Positions 12,493 through 25,117 of a stretch of 64,000 nt of DNA are shown here, piece by piece. The first letter of the stretch is position 1. Each line of letters opens with the position of its first letter. The notes under the pieces were generated by a model. That model was not told the origin of the DNA. It made no database searches and saw only the letters and a program-made list of their open reading frames with translations. The position numbers and the translations under genes are program-made. The stretch is from the NCBI GenBank assembly GCA_003260075.1, contig QLIY01000069.1:207431-271430 (forward strand), written 5' to 3'. This stretch comes from Phallusia mammillata. Taxonomy: Eukaryota > Chordata > Ascidiacea > Phlebobranchia > Ascidiidae.

Positions 12493-15400
12493 TTAGAAAA
12501 GCAACTACCCAACTTTGTCCCACATGGAGCCCTATAACATTTAGTAGGTTAGCAATTTATGAGGCATTAAATCAGAATAAATTTGAACCGAACCTTTCTG
12601 CAGCTTCGCCACCGTATCTCGGTCAACTTTCTGCTTCTTCACCGGTGGTGGAGACTCGGGAGATTCCGAGACTTCAGTTTTAACGTTCTGCGATCTGCAA
12701 GAAAGTATAAGAGACGTTAAATTCACAAGTCGTGTGTGAAACCCTCGAAATTCGTACAAAAATGCTTAAACGTAAATCCGCATGTCATGTGCGCAACCCT
12801 CGGCAATCCTCAAAAAATGTGTAAATTATTCACAAGAAAACTTTTTTCGCAAGCAAACAATAATTTGTGGGAAATAGTTAGACACCAATTGCCCCCCCCC
12901 CCGTTTTAACGTTCTGCGATCTGCAAGAAAGTATAAGAGACGTTAAATTCCCAAGTCGTGTGTGAAACCCTCGAAATTCGTGCAAAAATGCTTAAACGTA
13001 CATCCGCATGTCATGTGCGCAACCCTCGGTAATCCTCGAAAAAATGTGAAAAATATTCACAAGAAAACTTTTTTCGCGAGCGAACAATAATTTGTGGGAA
13101 ATAGTTAGACACCAATTGTGCCCTCAACTTTGTCGCGCTTTATAACGTCCCAACGTTGCGCAGCTGTTTCCGGCTTGGTGAATATTTTAGCGCAATTATG
13201 CTGCTACGATTTTGCCCGGCGAAATAAACTCAACTCAAAGTAAAGTGGAGCAGATGACATGTTGGAATTACTTCCGACACGCTATTTCGTCTGTTACTAA
13301 TTTAAATTCCACGATGTGTTTACCCCCCCCCCCTGGTGACAGGTTGATTCGGTTTAACGCCTTTAATAGGCCTGGCGTACTATGACTTATATTTGAGTGC
13401 ATGCTGTGATACCCCCCCCCCGTTAGCCAGGAATAACTGTAGTTTCGCTACATTGAGCAGGTGTCATGCATAGTCCATTATCAATTTCACAAACATCGGC
13501 GGAAACTCTGCTTAATGACAGTTCGAATCCCAATGACACGTATGACGGGACTCGGAAAGACTTCGTGGGTTCGAATCCCACCACAGGCTAGAATTTTCTA
13601 TCCTGTGCCTTACCATATGGTGGTGAATGCTTGGTGACAGGTTGATTCGGTTTAACGCCTTTAATAGGCCTGGCGTACTGTGATTTATATATGAGTGCAT
13701 GCTGTGATCGCTGGTCTGCACAGACGCTTCAGGGCTGATCCTTACTATTCATCTATGTCTTAACTTAATGACCTCACTTACAAACTCGTCACTTCCGGGT
13801 GTTTACGTAGGTCTGACTTGACATTTTTTCCCACGCGTTCAACGAGACAGTCCAGAACCTCAGCGTGTCGTAACGAGGTCGTGCTGTGAGATTGAAGTAA
13901 AGATTCCAACTCTCCCCACATCGCCCTGTACTGGTCGTCCCTGGAAATAAGAGGTTTGATGTTTCTTTGTTTGTTTAGAAACTCAATTTTAAGCACTGTT
14001 ACATTGCCGTTACAATAGTGGTTCTCAACTAGCGGTCCACAATCCCCCCCCCCCAATTTTAAGCACTGTTACATTGCCGTTACAATAGTGGTTCTCAACT
14101 AGTGGTCCATGATAACTTTTTGGGTGGTCCACAGACAGTCAACTATAATTATACCAATTATAATTGGCGATAAACTGAAGATGATTGCATACTATATATT
14201 AAAATTGAGGTTGAAAATGTTAGCTGTTAATAATTTTATCTCATATCTTGAAAATCGTTTCAAAAAAGTTTGTTTCAAGCGAAAATGCATGAAATATTTT
14301 TCAAGAAATTATTTTTTCTGGGTCGGTGGTCCATGGCCTGAAACGAATTGAGAACCGCCGGTCTACAACGAAAAACTCTTGTGTTCCGGCATCTCAACTT
14401 ATACTGAGCACCATACTGTATTAAATGGCTATGAAAAAGCACAAACCAAGTGTACATTTAGATCTGTGGGCTGATTGCAAATGGCACCGAAACCAAAATA
14501 CACATGCCTTCCTGTGTTCAACGTCATCAGTTTGCGTCATCGTATGACGTCACATCAAACATTTGAAACCTTCGATCGTTTCAAAACCAGCTTTAAAAAA
14601 ACTTCCAGTAAAACAGCAGTTTTAATTCTGCAATCTCGATATAACAACCAAATGACCTTTTTGGGTGTTTCGTTGATCCTCTGCTTGAATTTCCACCAGG
14701 GGAGCCAGAGGGTAGTGACGTCCCATTCCTTTCCATATCACCGAGGTGAGAGATTGTACGTTGACACTGAACCACGTCGTCCGCTGTCAGTTTCTCCTGC
14801 GCGAATAAATTAATCAATGAACGATTTGGTATGACGCCTTAAATAGGCCTGGCGTGCAATGATCACTAAGCGGTTTATACGGATTCATTTTTTTAGAATA
14901 TGACTCCCAGAAAATTCAGGCGGTCGGTGGTTCGAATCCCAGCTAAGTGCTGCTTTCTAATTAAAGTACAAAGCTCACCGGAAGTTACGCAAGCGTATGT
15001 TATACGTCACATCTCGGGCATTTGATGCACCGGGAGCCGTGAGAAAAAGACATTTTTCCAGCAAAATACAAAGCCCCACCTTAACAATGATTTCCAGCAA
15101 GCGTTCCAACGTTGCTCCCATGTTGAATATAATCGTCTTCGATATGACGAGCGGCCAACATCTTGTATGACGATCCAACTTCGCTATAGCGCCGCTTAGT
15201 GGCTTGGTGATCTCGTGTTGTTTTCTATCTTCGAGTTTCGACCACTTTGCACCGAGAGGCAGAAGTTGGACTTCCTTTATCAGGGAACTGAAGTTCTGGA
15301 ATTTCAAGAACCCGGAAAATATTAATAGGAAACACTTTTATTCTGTCAGTACGAATAATCGATCAAGGGAAGATTCTATTTAAATAAAAGGTGATGATGC

Positions 15401-18400
15401 CCCATGTTGCTGAAATATATATTGCTTAACAACATTTGTTAGCTCTGTTGCTTCGTCAATTATTCTTAACAGATACTTCCATATATAATCAGTGATAGTC
15501 GACATAAGATGCCTACTATTGTAATAAACACTAATTGACGTTTTTATTCTATCAGAATGTTTTTCTGGGGGTGAGCCACGAAATACTTAAAAATACATCA
15601 CTGCTGTGATGTTTCTGGGCGCATTAGAAGTAAGCAAAACACCACAACAGCAAACTTATTATTAAACTTCACACCTTACATTTATTCTGTAGTCTGTCAC
15701 TCTGCCTCCAGGCCCGTCAGTTATCGATGGAGGGTCCTCGAACGGCACTCTACTGACACCTAGCGCCTGCAGGAAAATATCGGAACCGCGACACGAAATC
15801 ATATGAGTCATCGTTTTTGTTGCGGAGTCAGTGAAACTCGACCCTGCTCCGCCCTCTGGACCTTTCTTCCAGTGCTCCAACAAAACTGAACGACCTGCGA
15901 ACATATTCCATTAGTATATAAGCTGTTGTTGCCGGGCATAAAGTTAAAAGAGCTCTTCTGGCAATTGTATTTTTGCACTGTCGTTTCGACGTCCTATACA
16001 GGTCGCCGCCCCCCCCCCCTCTGGACCTTTCTTCCAGTGCTCCAACAAAACTGAACGACCTGCGAATATATTCCGTTAGTATAGAAGCTGTTGCTGCCAG
16101 GCATAATATCAAGTTTACAGAGCTGTTCTGGCAATCCCCCCCCCCAGGGTAAATAACACTGAATGCGACAAGTACAGTGCACGATAAACAAAGAAAAAAA
16201 AAGAAAAAAATCAATCAATCAAACGCAAGCACGTCACAACGCAAATATTCCGTTGGTGGGCGCTAAAGATCCAGGTCAATTAAGTGAAGTCAACGCATAT
16301 GGGAGTGGCAAGCCGCAAAATCGTTAATCGCACTTTAAATCGCCTCTGGCGTAAATGCATGCAAACAGTAGCACACAATCCGTCAAAGGTGCTACATTAT
16401 TTCTCGAATAATCCGCTTGAATCATTTTCACCGAATCCCAGCGGTAAAGTTTCAATGTTACGTAACTTTCCGAGGGCCCCCCCCCCTTCTCGAATAATCC
16501 GCTTGAATCATTTTCACCGAATCCCAGCGGTAAAACTTTCCGAGGTTTTGGAAATTTCCGTGTGGGAATTTTGTGCCGCTAGGTTTGCTCCTAAAATTAG
16601 ATGATTGAACAATAAAAACCACAATATAAGTGTGTTATATAACAGATTTTCCGCCAATCAGGTTTATCTGAGTCATAATGTTCACTATACCAGTGGTTCT
16701 CAACCTTTTTACCCTGCGACCTCCTTTAGAGGTAAAGCAAAAAATTAGAAAGTTATAATTTTACGAATGACAAAACCGCTGAACTTCTTTCACACGGGCA
16801 ATATATCGGTAAAAAACATTTATTATTTCCATCACATAACCGCATTGTTGCGTAACATTTACTTGATTGAACCTACAGCGCTCTTTAAGTCAAACCACGC
16901 GTTGCTGAATAATTGCGTATCGCGGTGTTACATAGGTGTGAGATAATCACACCTACTTTGGTTTTGCACGAATCGTGTAAAACCTGGGGGAATTTTATGA
17001 CAACTATTTTTGTTTTTCCCCCCCCCCCTACTTTGGTTTTGCACGAATCGTGTAAAACCTGGGGGAATTTTATGAAAACTATTTTTGTTTACAAGTTTAG
17101 AAAAGATAATTTATCAAAACGATAATTCAATGTAACGTCTAAACTTTGAAGTTTAGAATTTAGACTCTAAACCAAAACGTTGATACTTTTAGCCTATTTT
17201 GTTGATTTTTTATTAATACTTTTTTCGTATTTATTGCAAATAAGCCAAAACCCCATAACTGATAAAACTCCAATAAAACTTTACCATTTTACTGATTTTT
17301 TTCACCCAAATTTATTGATTTTTAATACTTTATCGTTTTTATTACAAACTCTTGTAAGCCGGAACTGATATTGAAATAAAACCATAACTATCAGAGTATA
17401 GTTAGAATACATCATGCAGGCGTTACAACAATACCATTATAAACCAGAATCGATAACTACAAAACTAAAAAACGAATATTTTTAAAATTGTAGTTTCCCC
17501 TTTAATATTTAATAATTATCCGGTTCCCCTTTAACCCACCTGTCTGCAGGAAGTTAGTGAGGCATAACGAAGGCCGGCTGTTGACGTCAACGGGGCTGAT
17601 ACGGGCGGCTCCAGTGCAGTGATATAATTCTGGGGATGGAAACATGTTATGTGAAAACTTTTTATATGTCAACACCTGTTTAAAGTCAAACCAGTTTTTG
17701 CAACCCTCCCGTATTTAAAGAAAGTAATTTTTATTACTTAACCTAGTAGTTCTCAAACTCTTTTTTGTTGCGACGCCTCTGGGAAAGTTTTCTGGACTTG
17801 CGACGCACCGGCAAATTTAATTAACAAGGAAACTTATTATTAAAGTTGTGTTTATTGATACAACAACAAAAAGCCACGAAACGGAACTATTCTGCGACGC
17901 CCTTGGAAAATTGAAACGACGCACAGTTTGAGAACTACTGACCTAACCCAATGATTTAGCATTTAACTCTAACTTAAGGTATATATAAATGTATAATGTA
18001 TATTGTAGTGTGGTTTATGTGAAATATGCCAAAAGTTTAAGTAAAAACTCGAGTCAAATTTTGTTGCTTGATAAGAATTACTAGACCGGGGTTAGATTTG
18101 ACATAATTTAGGAGGTAAAAAGCTAAATTTAAACGATAACTTTCGCGCCTTCCTAAGACAAACGATTGCCAAACAAATTCGCTTTGATCCATAGTTCTAT
18201 CCGCAAAAGCTACTGCTATACGATACATAGGGAAAGAATTTAAACACAAAAGCAGGAATTACAAGAAGGCTTGCAGCGTTGATATAAACAGACAGAAAGT
18301 TAATGTTCATGTTATGCAGATGCGCGCTTGATAACCGGCAGCTACTTAATTCCTGTGGTTCACAGCGTCTGGGATTACCAGAAGCAAAGTGGGTTGTGGT

Positions 18401-21400
18401 GTTAAAATCCTCCTGAGGTTTTTTCACAAGTAAATATCCCCCCCCCCCAGCTACTTAATTCCTGTGGTTCACAGCGTCTGGGATTACCAGAAGCAGAGTA
18501 GGTTGTGGTGTTAAAATCCTCCTGAGGTTTTTTCACATGTAAACACACAAACACAAACGCGCTGTTTCCCGGAGTTTCTGTTGATTTCGAATTTACCAAT
18601 GCACTATGACATTTCAACAAAGGACTCAGTTGGTACTGAACGAATTAGTAAAAAACTTTTTGTTAAATAAACTGAAATTGAAGGATATGTAACTCATATT
18701 TACATTAAACTGTTACACTTAGCCGGTTGGATTTTATGTTCTTTCAGTTTAATTCAAGATCTCAAAGACTTGAAACAAGCTTGGTAAATATTCTAAATTA
18801 ATCCTAACTAACCATAAGTTTGAATTTCGAATCCAAATCCGCATTGTTTTTGAAGTTTAAATAAACGAATTGAATTGAAACAATTACCACTAGTTTTTTG
18901 GGTTGCGCGAACGACTTGTTGATTTACTTTGATCAAAATCGCGATATCTATTAAAACTGCAACAACTGATAATAATCACTTTTTTACCGTTTGCGTTAAT
19001 TTTTGGTGTGCACCATTTTAACAACATCGTTGAATTAAGTTCCCCGTCACTTTTGGCGCTGTTTGCATCATTTGGTAAAGTTCCAGGGAGTCGTCGGTGA
19101 AGCAGCAGAACATCGTAGTTTGCGGAGCTGTTCGCGTGTTGTTCCTCCTATAATGGAATGGAATAATATCAAAGGAACTGAAATGCCAGTGGTGCTGCTG
19201 ATACATTCAAACTATGCCTGTATGCGAGATGAATATATTTATAACGGGGATCAGCCCTGAAGCGTCCATGCAGACCACAGATTACGGCACACTCATATAG
19301 AAATCACAGTACGCCAGGCCCATTGAAGGCGTTATACCGAATCAGCTGGTCTCCCAAGCATTCACCACCATATGGCGAGGCGTAGATTAGAAAAATCTAG
19401 GCTGTGGTGGGATTCGAACCCACGACAGGAGTCTTTCTGGGACTCGCGCTCTACCAACTGAGGTACACAGGCTCAGTGGACAATCCGTCGAAAGTCGAAT
19501 CACAAGCATCGTATGAATACATACATTTATACTGGGATAAGCCCTGAAGCGTTGATGCAGACCCGCGATCACGGCACACTTATATAGAAATCATAGCACG
19601 CCAGGCCCATTGAAGGCGTGATACCGAATTAAACCGGCCCCTAAGCAATCCTATATGGCAAGGAACATACTAGAAATCTCTAGCCTGCTTGATTTGGCTG
19701 TCAAACTATGGTCCAGTGGTGCTGGGATTTGAACCAAGAACTTTATGAATGCAATTTGTCTTGGCCGTCTTATATTTTTCTGTTTAGTCATTCGTACATA
19801 TAAAATATCTACGTAATATACGGTTTAAGTTTAGTGAACTTATATCTTGTAAAAATATCGTCTTTAATATTTTTCTCCACACTAAGCAAAAGTAAGTTTT
19901 TTGCGCAAAAGTAAGTTTTTTGCTTTCTTATAAAACCTCTTGTACACTTCTATTAATTTATTTTGTTACCTTAAGGAAATTTCACTTTCTGCTGTGGATA
20001 TTAACGATTACTAATCAACCGCGTAAACCGAAGTTTGTGGGTTCGAACCTCACCGCTACCGACTAACCTTCATAGGAATTCCAGTAATGCTTGTGACCGA
20101 CAAATCGTAATGGTGACGTAGCAAGTTTAGCATCCGGTTCGCTACAGCGATTCCGTGTCGTGTAGCTTTTACGTTGTGTGATTCCACTGTAATTTTGGGG
20201 TTGCTTTTCATTTCAACTGGAGGAGATTCTGTGATTTGGAAATCCGACCCGAAAGGTTTGACGTGAACCAGAACCAAGTTCAGGTTTTCGATGGGAAGCA
20301 TTCTGTCAAATATTTAAATCTTATTACCTTAATGGTATTACTTACACATTAATTAGTTTGATCACAATTTTGGAAACGTTTTTTTTTCTGGTTAAAATCA
20401 GTTAAGATATCTTATGTAGAACAAATATATTTCGCTATAAAAGCATATTCGGTGTCTGTAAAGGGCGATAGAAGGGATTAAAATTGGAAAATGCTAATAG
20501 TTCTAACACAGACGCGACCATCGCTTATCTGAAAGCCGTGCAGACTAAATTGACTAGAAACACGCAGTAAAAGATAAGAAAACCGTGTAAAGAACCGTTT
20601 ACACCTCGGTTAAAGCATTATTTAGTTGGATCAAAAATATAACTACAAAGCATTTTTTTTAATCAAAAAATAAACTGAAGTAATTTTGCGACATTTATCT
20701 TTACCATTGTTTTCCAACATATTCACATTCGAATAATGTCGTCGGTTAAACACATTGACTCCGAACCCTAACATTGGATGCAGGCAGCGGAAAATTACGC
20801 AACGCATTTAAATCAAGCGAAGAAGCAACGCACAAGATTTCCCGGTTTCAAGTATTGATAAAAGCCGGTCGATATAAGGTTATTCCCCGAGACCAATTAG
20901 CGCCAAGTTGGCAGGAGAGCATAAAAATTCAATAAGTTAAGAGTGTGTGGAGTAAATTACCCGTCAGACTTTGCAGCCAATTCACTGTGACGTGATACAG
21001 CGTCAGCAACACAATCTTCCAATGTTCTTTTGTGCGTGTCGCTGTGATAAAATTTGCAAGGTGATAAAATTTGTTTGTAGCTGATGTTTCTTCACTTAGT
21101 GACAAAACACATAATAATGGAATAATTACATTTACAGCAAGTGCAGTTAGAAGATATAATGTTCAACAAAAGCATTTAGTTGTGAAATAACATTGAGTCT
21201 TTAAGAAACAGTATTTGTCAAGTAACTTTATTTGTATGATGAGTTAGTATAAATTAGGACATTTCTGTTGCAAAAAGTCAATTGGTGCAACGAGTTTAAA
21301 AGCAGTATTTATAAAGTAGATGAATAAACATTTAAAACATTTGGGGAACAGACCCCCCCCCCAGTTAGTATAAATTAGGACATTTCTGTTGCAAAAAGTC

Positions 21401-22553
21401 AATTGGTGCATAGAGGAACAAGTTTAAAAGCAGTATTTATAAAGTAGATAAATAAACATTTAAAACATTTAAGGAACAGCAAATAACACCAAGATTCTGG
21501 TGATAAACTGTTTTCTGTTGTAAATAAATTGAAAAAAAGGATTGAGTAGTTATAAACTGAAAAGCCTAATGCTGATAAAAAAAATCTGATTACAGACATT
21601 AGCGTTGAGAGTGTATAACAAAATAATCTTTGCTATGCACGAAACAGCAAGCAAAGTTTTATTGACCGGAAACTTAATAAATTAGTCGTCTATATGAAAT
21701 GCAACATTGAACTTACTTTTTCAGCTGAGTGATACAGATAATTCTTCCACTGTTTGAAATTTTGCCATTACATTTTGTTTCTGGCGCAAGTTTCTGCTGA
21801 CATGGAGTCATTTCGCACAATGCCTCTACGGCCGACACGAGACCCAACATCACACTACAGTCCGGCTTTTTCAGTGGAGGACCGACCGATGCAAGCGACC
21901 TCATCAGCTGCATTTAAATTAGATGAAGAATTGTTTCAAATCACAGATCAATTGGACAGTAAGTGCAAAGTTTAAAAAGGAAATTGTTTTCTTTCTAAAC
22001 TTTATTTCGAGATTAGATTATCCCAAAGAAATTAGTAACAATAAACTTCAGGGCGTTTAAAAAGGTCTTTGAAAAAAATCAAAATAATAAAATTATTGTG
22101 TATTGTGTAACAATCTGTCTTAAATTATTTTACTACTATGTACTCCAAAATTTGTCAATATTTTTGCCTGCTTCAAAACTAACTATCCATTATATCGGTT
22201 AGTTAAGCAAGTTTGGAAAAAAGGGTCAAAATTTTTTCCCATACATGAGCCATAGTTTGTTCATCCTCGGACCAAGTGTTGAGAAATTTTGCTGAACTGT
22301 CGCTGACAATAAACCTGAGAAGTTTGTCCGCTGGGAAAATATCCCAAACAATGCGACAATATTCACATAAAGCTTCCATACATGACGACCAGAGAGATTT
22401 TGAGACAGGTGCAAGTGGCACAACTCCCTGAAAAGCATAAAGAGAAAATTTAAATATATTGTAAACCAGGTTACAAATATTTTAGACAGAAACAGACAGT
22501 GGTGGGATTCAAGTTTGTCGTCAGTCGGTTCTATCACAAAAGTCATATTTTTC

Positions 22554-22652
<99 letters not shown>

Positions 22653-23193
22653 TTCGTGAGGCGGTTCTATAGAACCGGTGCGAACCGGCTGAATCCCACC
22701 GCACTGAAAACAGATAAATCAAGCACATTTAGTTTCAGAATCAGAAAAGCTCTTATTCTTCCTTGGCAAGTTGATAACAAGCTTGGATGCAGGGTCCCCC
22801 CCCCCGTAACCAGTAATGGTAACCGGTTCGCTGATCTCATAAAATTTCGTGAGGCGGTTCTATAGGACCGGTGCAAACCGGCTGAATCCCACCGCACTGA
22901 AAACAGACAAATCAAGCACATTTAGTTTCAGAATCAGAAAAGCTGTTATTCTTCCTTGGCAAGTTGATAACAAGCTTGGATGCAGGGCAGTTACACAAAT
23001 CAACCAGAAAAATCTCAATAAATTTGTTTTAATTCAAGCAAACAGAGTAATCTACAAGTATTGTAAATACCTGTGGTCTTGATTTGGTTGAAATATCAAA
23101 GTCCACCATTTGTTTTGACGACTCAATCATAGGTTGTCCATGGTCCAACACGAAAACAGTTTTGTGATCAATCCCAAACATTTTCTCATCCAT
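11031..23193 (-). CDS. INTS13: Integrator complex subunit 13 (Asunder), complete
   Basis: Fourteen exons join without a frame break to 736 aa (human about 706). From 5' to 3': 23193-23071, 22427-22245, 21907-21717, 21041-20961, 20302-20068, 19147-18988, 17629-17540, 15894-15680, 15295-15080, 14796-14657, 13940-13782, 12694-12594, 12005-11831, 11172-11031. Diagnostic blocks are HKTVFVLDHGQPM at the start, YCRIVWDIFP, MKEEQHANSSANYD, RISPVDVNSRPS, GRSVLLE, DPPSITDGPGGRVTDYR, ISKTIIFNM and RDDQYRAMWGELE. The N-terminal half is a VWA-like fold; a conserved C-terminal helix (SLLSLWNQRID...EFYGRL) matches the segment known to contact the INTS4/9/11 cleavage module. The protein acts in nuclear snRNA 3' processing and transcription attenuation, with INTS10/14; Asunder also affects dynein at the nuclear envelope. 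The tail after the helix is His/Gly/Ser-rich and unusual. Several introns contain assembly joins. Confidence 0.97.
11269..11410. mobile_element. hAT (Buster-type) element interrupted by a C-run
   Basis: The ends are cagtggttcttaaact and agtttgagaactactg; the target duplication ggttaaaa (11261-11268 and 11411-11418) is perfect. Most of the interior is replaced by about 55 C, so the true length is unknown. It lies just 5' (in plus coordinates) of the minisatellite inside the last INTS13 intron. Confidence 0.85.
11440..11735. repeat. Minisatellite with TGACGTCA in INTS13 intron
   Basis: A ~29-base unit (tgacgtcatggttacaaatt plus a few bases) repeats several times, with diverged edge copies. The palindrome TGACGTCA, a CREB/ATF consensus site, is intact in at least three units. 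A C-run at about 11629 is followed by a shortened second copy, probably the other haplotype with fewer units. Confidence 0.7.
12463..12493. repeat. (ATT)n microsatellite
   Basis: About ten ATT units in an INTS13 intron. Confidence 0.95.
12903..12920 (-). other. False fragment of INTS13 exon 12
   Basis: Eighteen exon bases plus their acceptor are repeated directly after the C-run at 12893-12902. The intact exon is 12594-12694. Confidence 0.7.
13500..13740 (+). repeat. tRNA-derived SINE
   Basis: The head carries a B-box-like 'gggttcgaatcccaccac', followed by a fixed body: 'ccttaccatatggtggtgaa', 'taataggcctggcgtac' and a 3' part 'cttcagggctgatcc'. The same order is seen at 19255-19476 (-), 47272-47455 (+) and as fragments elsewhere. 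A body fragment at 13336-13411, flanked by C-runs, is its haplotype duplicate. Confidence 0.75.
14019..14365. mobile_element. hAT-type element in INTS13 intron
   Basis: Left end tagtggttctcaac and right end gagaaccgccg flank an AT-rich interior. The flanking 8-mers cgttacaa and gtctacaa agree at 6/8 positions and keep central TA. A C-run at 14044-14054 splits the left end, which is repeated immediately after. Confidence 0.65.
16020..16059 (-). other. False fragment of INTS13 exon 8
   Basis: Forty bases of exon 8 (intact at 15680-15894) and its acceptor recur here just after the C-run at 16009-16019. A haplotype join is the simplest reading. Confidence 0.75.
17744..17940. mobile_element. hAT (Buster-type) element in INTS13 intron
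   Basis: Ends tagtagttctcaaact and agtttgagaactactg, with target duplication acttaacc/acctaacc (17736-17743, 17941-17948; 7/8). It is in the same sequence family as 32129-32296 and 56770-56979, with the internal motif 'gcgacgc'. Confidence 0.85.
19255..19476 (-). repeat. tRNA-derived SINE, near full length
   Basis: Read on the minus strand it starts GAGCCTGTGTACCTCAGTTGG (A-box-like), has an anticodon-like stem GAGTC/GACTC, and a B-box-like GGTTCGAATCCC, then the common SINE body. The acceptor stem nearly pairs (6 of 7). It is not called a working tRNA because body sequence follows directly and copies recur. A second, degraded copy lies at about 19530-19690. Confidence 0.75.
22500..22900. 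repeat. Dispersed 'accggttcgctgatctcat' repeat with C-runs
   Basis: Copies with ends like cagtggtgggattca occur here and at 37257-37437 (reverse), 44367-44545 and 62400-62610. In this copy a 99-base C-run (22554-22652) replaces the middle, and a second join (22796-22805) is followed by a repeat of the right part. It lies in the first INTS13 intron. Confidence 0.65.
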
Positions 23194-23209
23194 CTAATTT
23201 ATCAACAAC
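23194..23209 (-). promoter_or_regulatory. Possible spliced-leader acceptor at INTS13 start
   Basis: On the minus strand 'gttgataaattag' abuts the start codon ATG directly. Ascidians add a spliced leader to many mRNAs at such AG sites. This placement fits that, but a normal upstream exon is equally possible. Confidence 0.3.
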
Positions 23210-25117
23210 ATCAATCAGTACAACATTGTCAAGACAAAAAATATGAGGATTAAGGACTTATATTTCATATTTTCCATTCTGGTGCTTTCCCCGGCAATGG
23301 TGGATATAACTTTCCTCTCATCCGTTTAATATTGTCAGCTTTTATTTTTAAACCCCCCCCCCCATATTTTCCATTCTGGTGCTTTCCCCGGCAATGGTGG
23401 ATATAACTTTTCTCTCATCCGTTTAATATTGTCAGCTTTTATTTTTAAATACCGTAACTTATAAATCACCTCTAAAAAGTGGTGTACTTTGCATACCAAT
23501 TGCTTTGTAACTAAGGTCAAATACAAAATGATTTGTCTAAATTATTCACAGGATAACAATAATAACAACAGCATAGCTTAATATAGTTAAATTTTAACAT
23601 TTTATTTTGATCAATTGTAAGCGTGACTTAAAATATACGAGCACTCACGTAACAGCTATTTTTAGCATTACAATTTTTGATTGTCATGTTCAGCGAAATT
23701 TATTTTAGCACGTTTGGTAATTCCCGAGAAAATCTTTCAAGTAACTGTGGTCGCTACTCGTCACGGTGCAGTGCTTGTGGATTGTGGAATATCATGTTTA
23801 CTTTATGCCGTTTGCGCGTGTTAGGTTTCCGGAGTCTTTGCATGGCACTTTATTGGCACACATGCGTTGCAGTCAAGTATCAGTGAAATTTACCAAATGC
23901 AGAAATAATGAGAAGTTTAATAAGAAAACTAGTGGGAAATACAGTTTAAATCTGATTTAAAATATCAGAAAATGCGTTTGCGTGAGTTGGTTGTTTTCCA
24001 ATTGCTGGGGTCCTGTTATGTATTCTTGTGAAAAATTGCTTAAATTCAAATAGGTGTAACTCTACAATTTTAAAACAAACATACAAAAGAACACAAAATA
24101 CTAATACATGCAGATTGCAGAGCAAGTTATTCCTAATTTTCTATAGAAAAGTGTGTACACACTGACCACATTGGATTTTATGGCACATTTCGTCGAGATC
24201 TCGGGTGTGCACGAAGAATTTTCAGGTGTGCACGACGAAATTTTAAGGTGTGCATGAACCAGTTTAGTGTGCACCTCATCAAGAAAAAGCTAATCGATTT
24301 ACAAATGTTTAACAAAATCCCAAAATAGCCGTCAAATGCAATTGCGCCACTGGTTAACTAATGTAAAATGAAAATTTCGAAGGCGAAATTTTTTTTAAAG
24401 AGAACAAACACACCAGGTGTCGCAAACCTAAAAAAAATGTGTGCAATCAAACTTGAAAAAATAGTCTCGGGTGTGCAGCTGCCATACACTCCATACTGGC
24501 ACACTAATCATGTTTAAACTTGAGTAGTGCAAAAAATATTTGCCTATTTTGTGGTCAGATGTATTTGTTTCAAAACATTTTGACATTAAACTGAGATAAT
24601 TACTTTCTTCATGCAAACTTGTGTTTTCTATGTTAGTGGATCTAATTTCACTTGTAAGATAATAATATTGCAAGCACTGTTAAAAATTTTTAGCAATTGG
24701 TAGTTTTTTCTGCGTTGCTTGCTAAACAGCTTGTTGCTTTAAAATGTTCATTCTAACATACTGATAGTGACACTTGTAAATTATTTGGATTTTTTGTTAA
24801 AAATAATCTATGTTGCAAAGCGTTTACTAAATTGTTTATGTTGGTCGTTGAGGTATATTACCAAAATTACTTTGTCACTGTATTTGTTGTGTTTTGACTT
24901 TTAAGATTTATTTCAACAAACTCCCTGTTACCCAGTTATTCTCCAACACCTCTTTGTTATTGCAACAATCCTAAGTTTGCACTGATGTCCACTTTAGTAA
25001 CCACCAGTGTGGATAGTCAAGACAGAAAAAATGGTATGGGCACGCAATGACTAAGAATTAATTTTTTAAAGATTTTAGTACAATAATTTTGTTTTTATCT
25101 TAAAAAATATTCTCTAG
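23210..25117. other. Intergenic region between INTS13 and FKBPL-like
   Basis: INTS13 and the FKBPL-like gene diverge from this region, so it should hold both promoters. One C-run join (23352-23363) has a duplicated ~90-base neighbour. A possible first coding exon for FKBPL-like starts at ATG 24985 but its phase does not fit the obvious downstream acceptor. No other gene is supported. Confidence 0.5.

Noticed and set aside
19400..19476. Possible functional tRNA gene
   Set aside because: A and B boxes and most stems are visible, but the SINE body follows directly and other copies occur, so it is a SINE head.
22515..22865. ORF with about 30 prolines
   Set aside because: Made by the 99-base C-run at 22554-22652 in an INTS13 intron.
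24985..25033. First coding exon of the FKBPL-like gene
   Set aside because: The ATG frame ends one base into a codon at its best donor, and no downstream acceptor restores the main frame.
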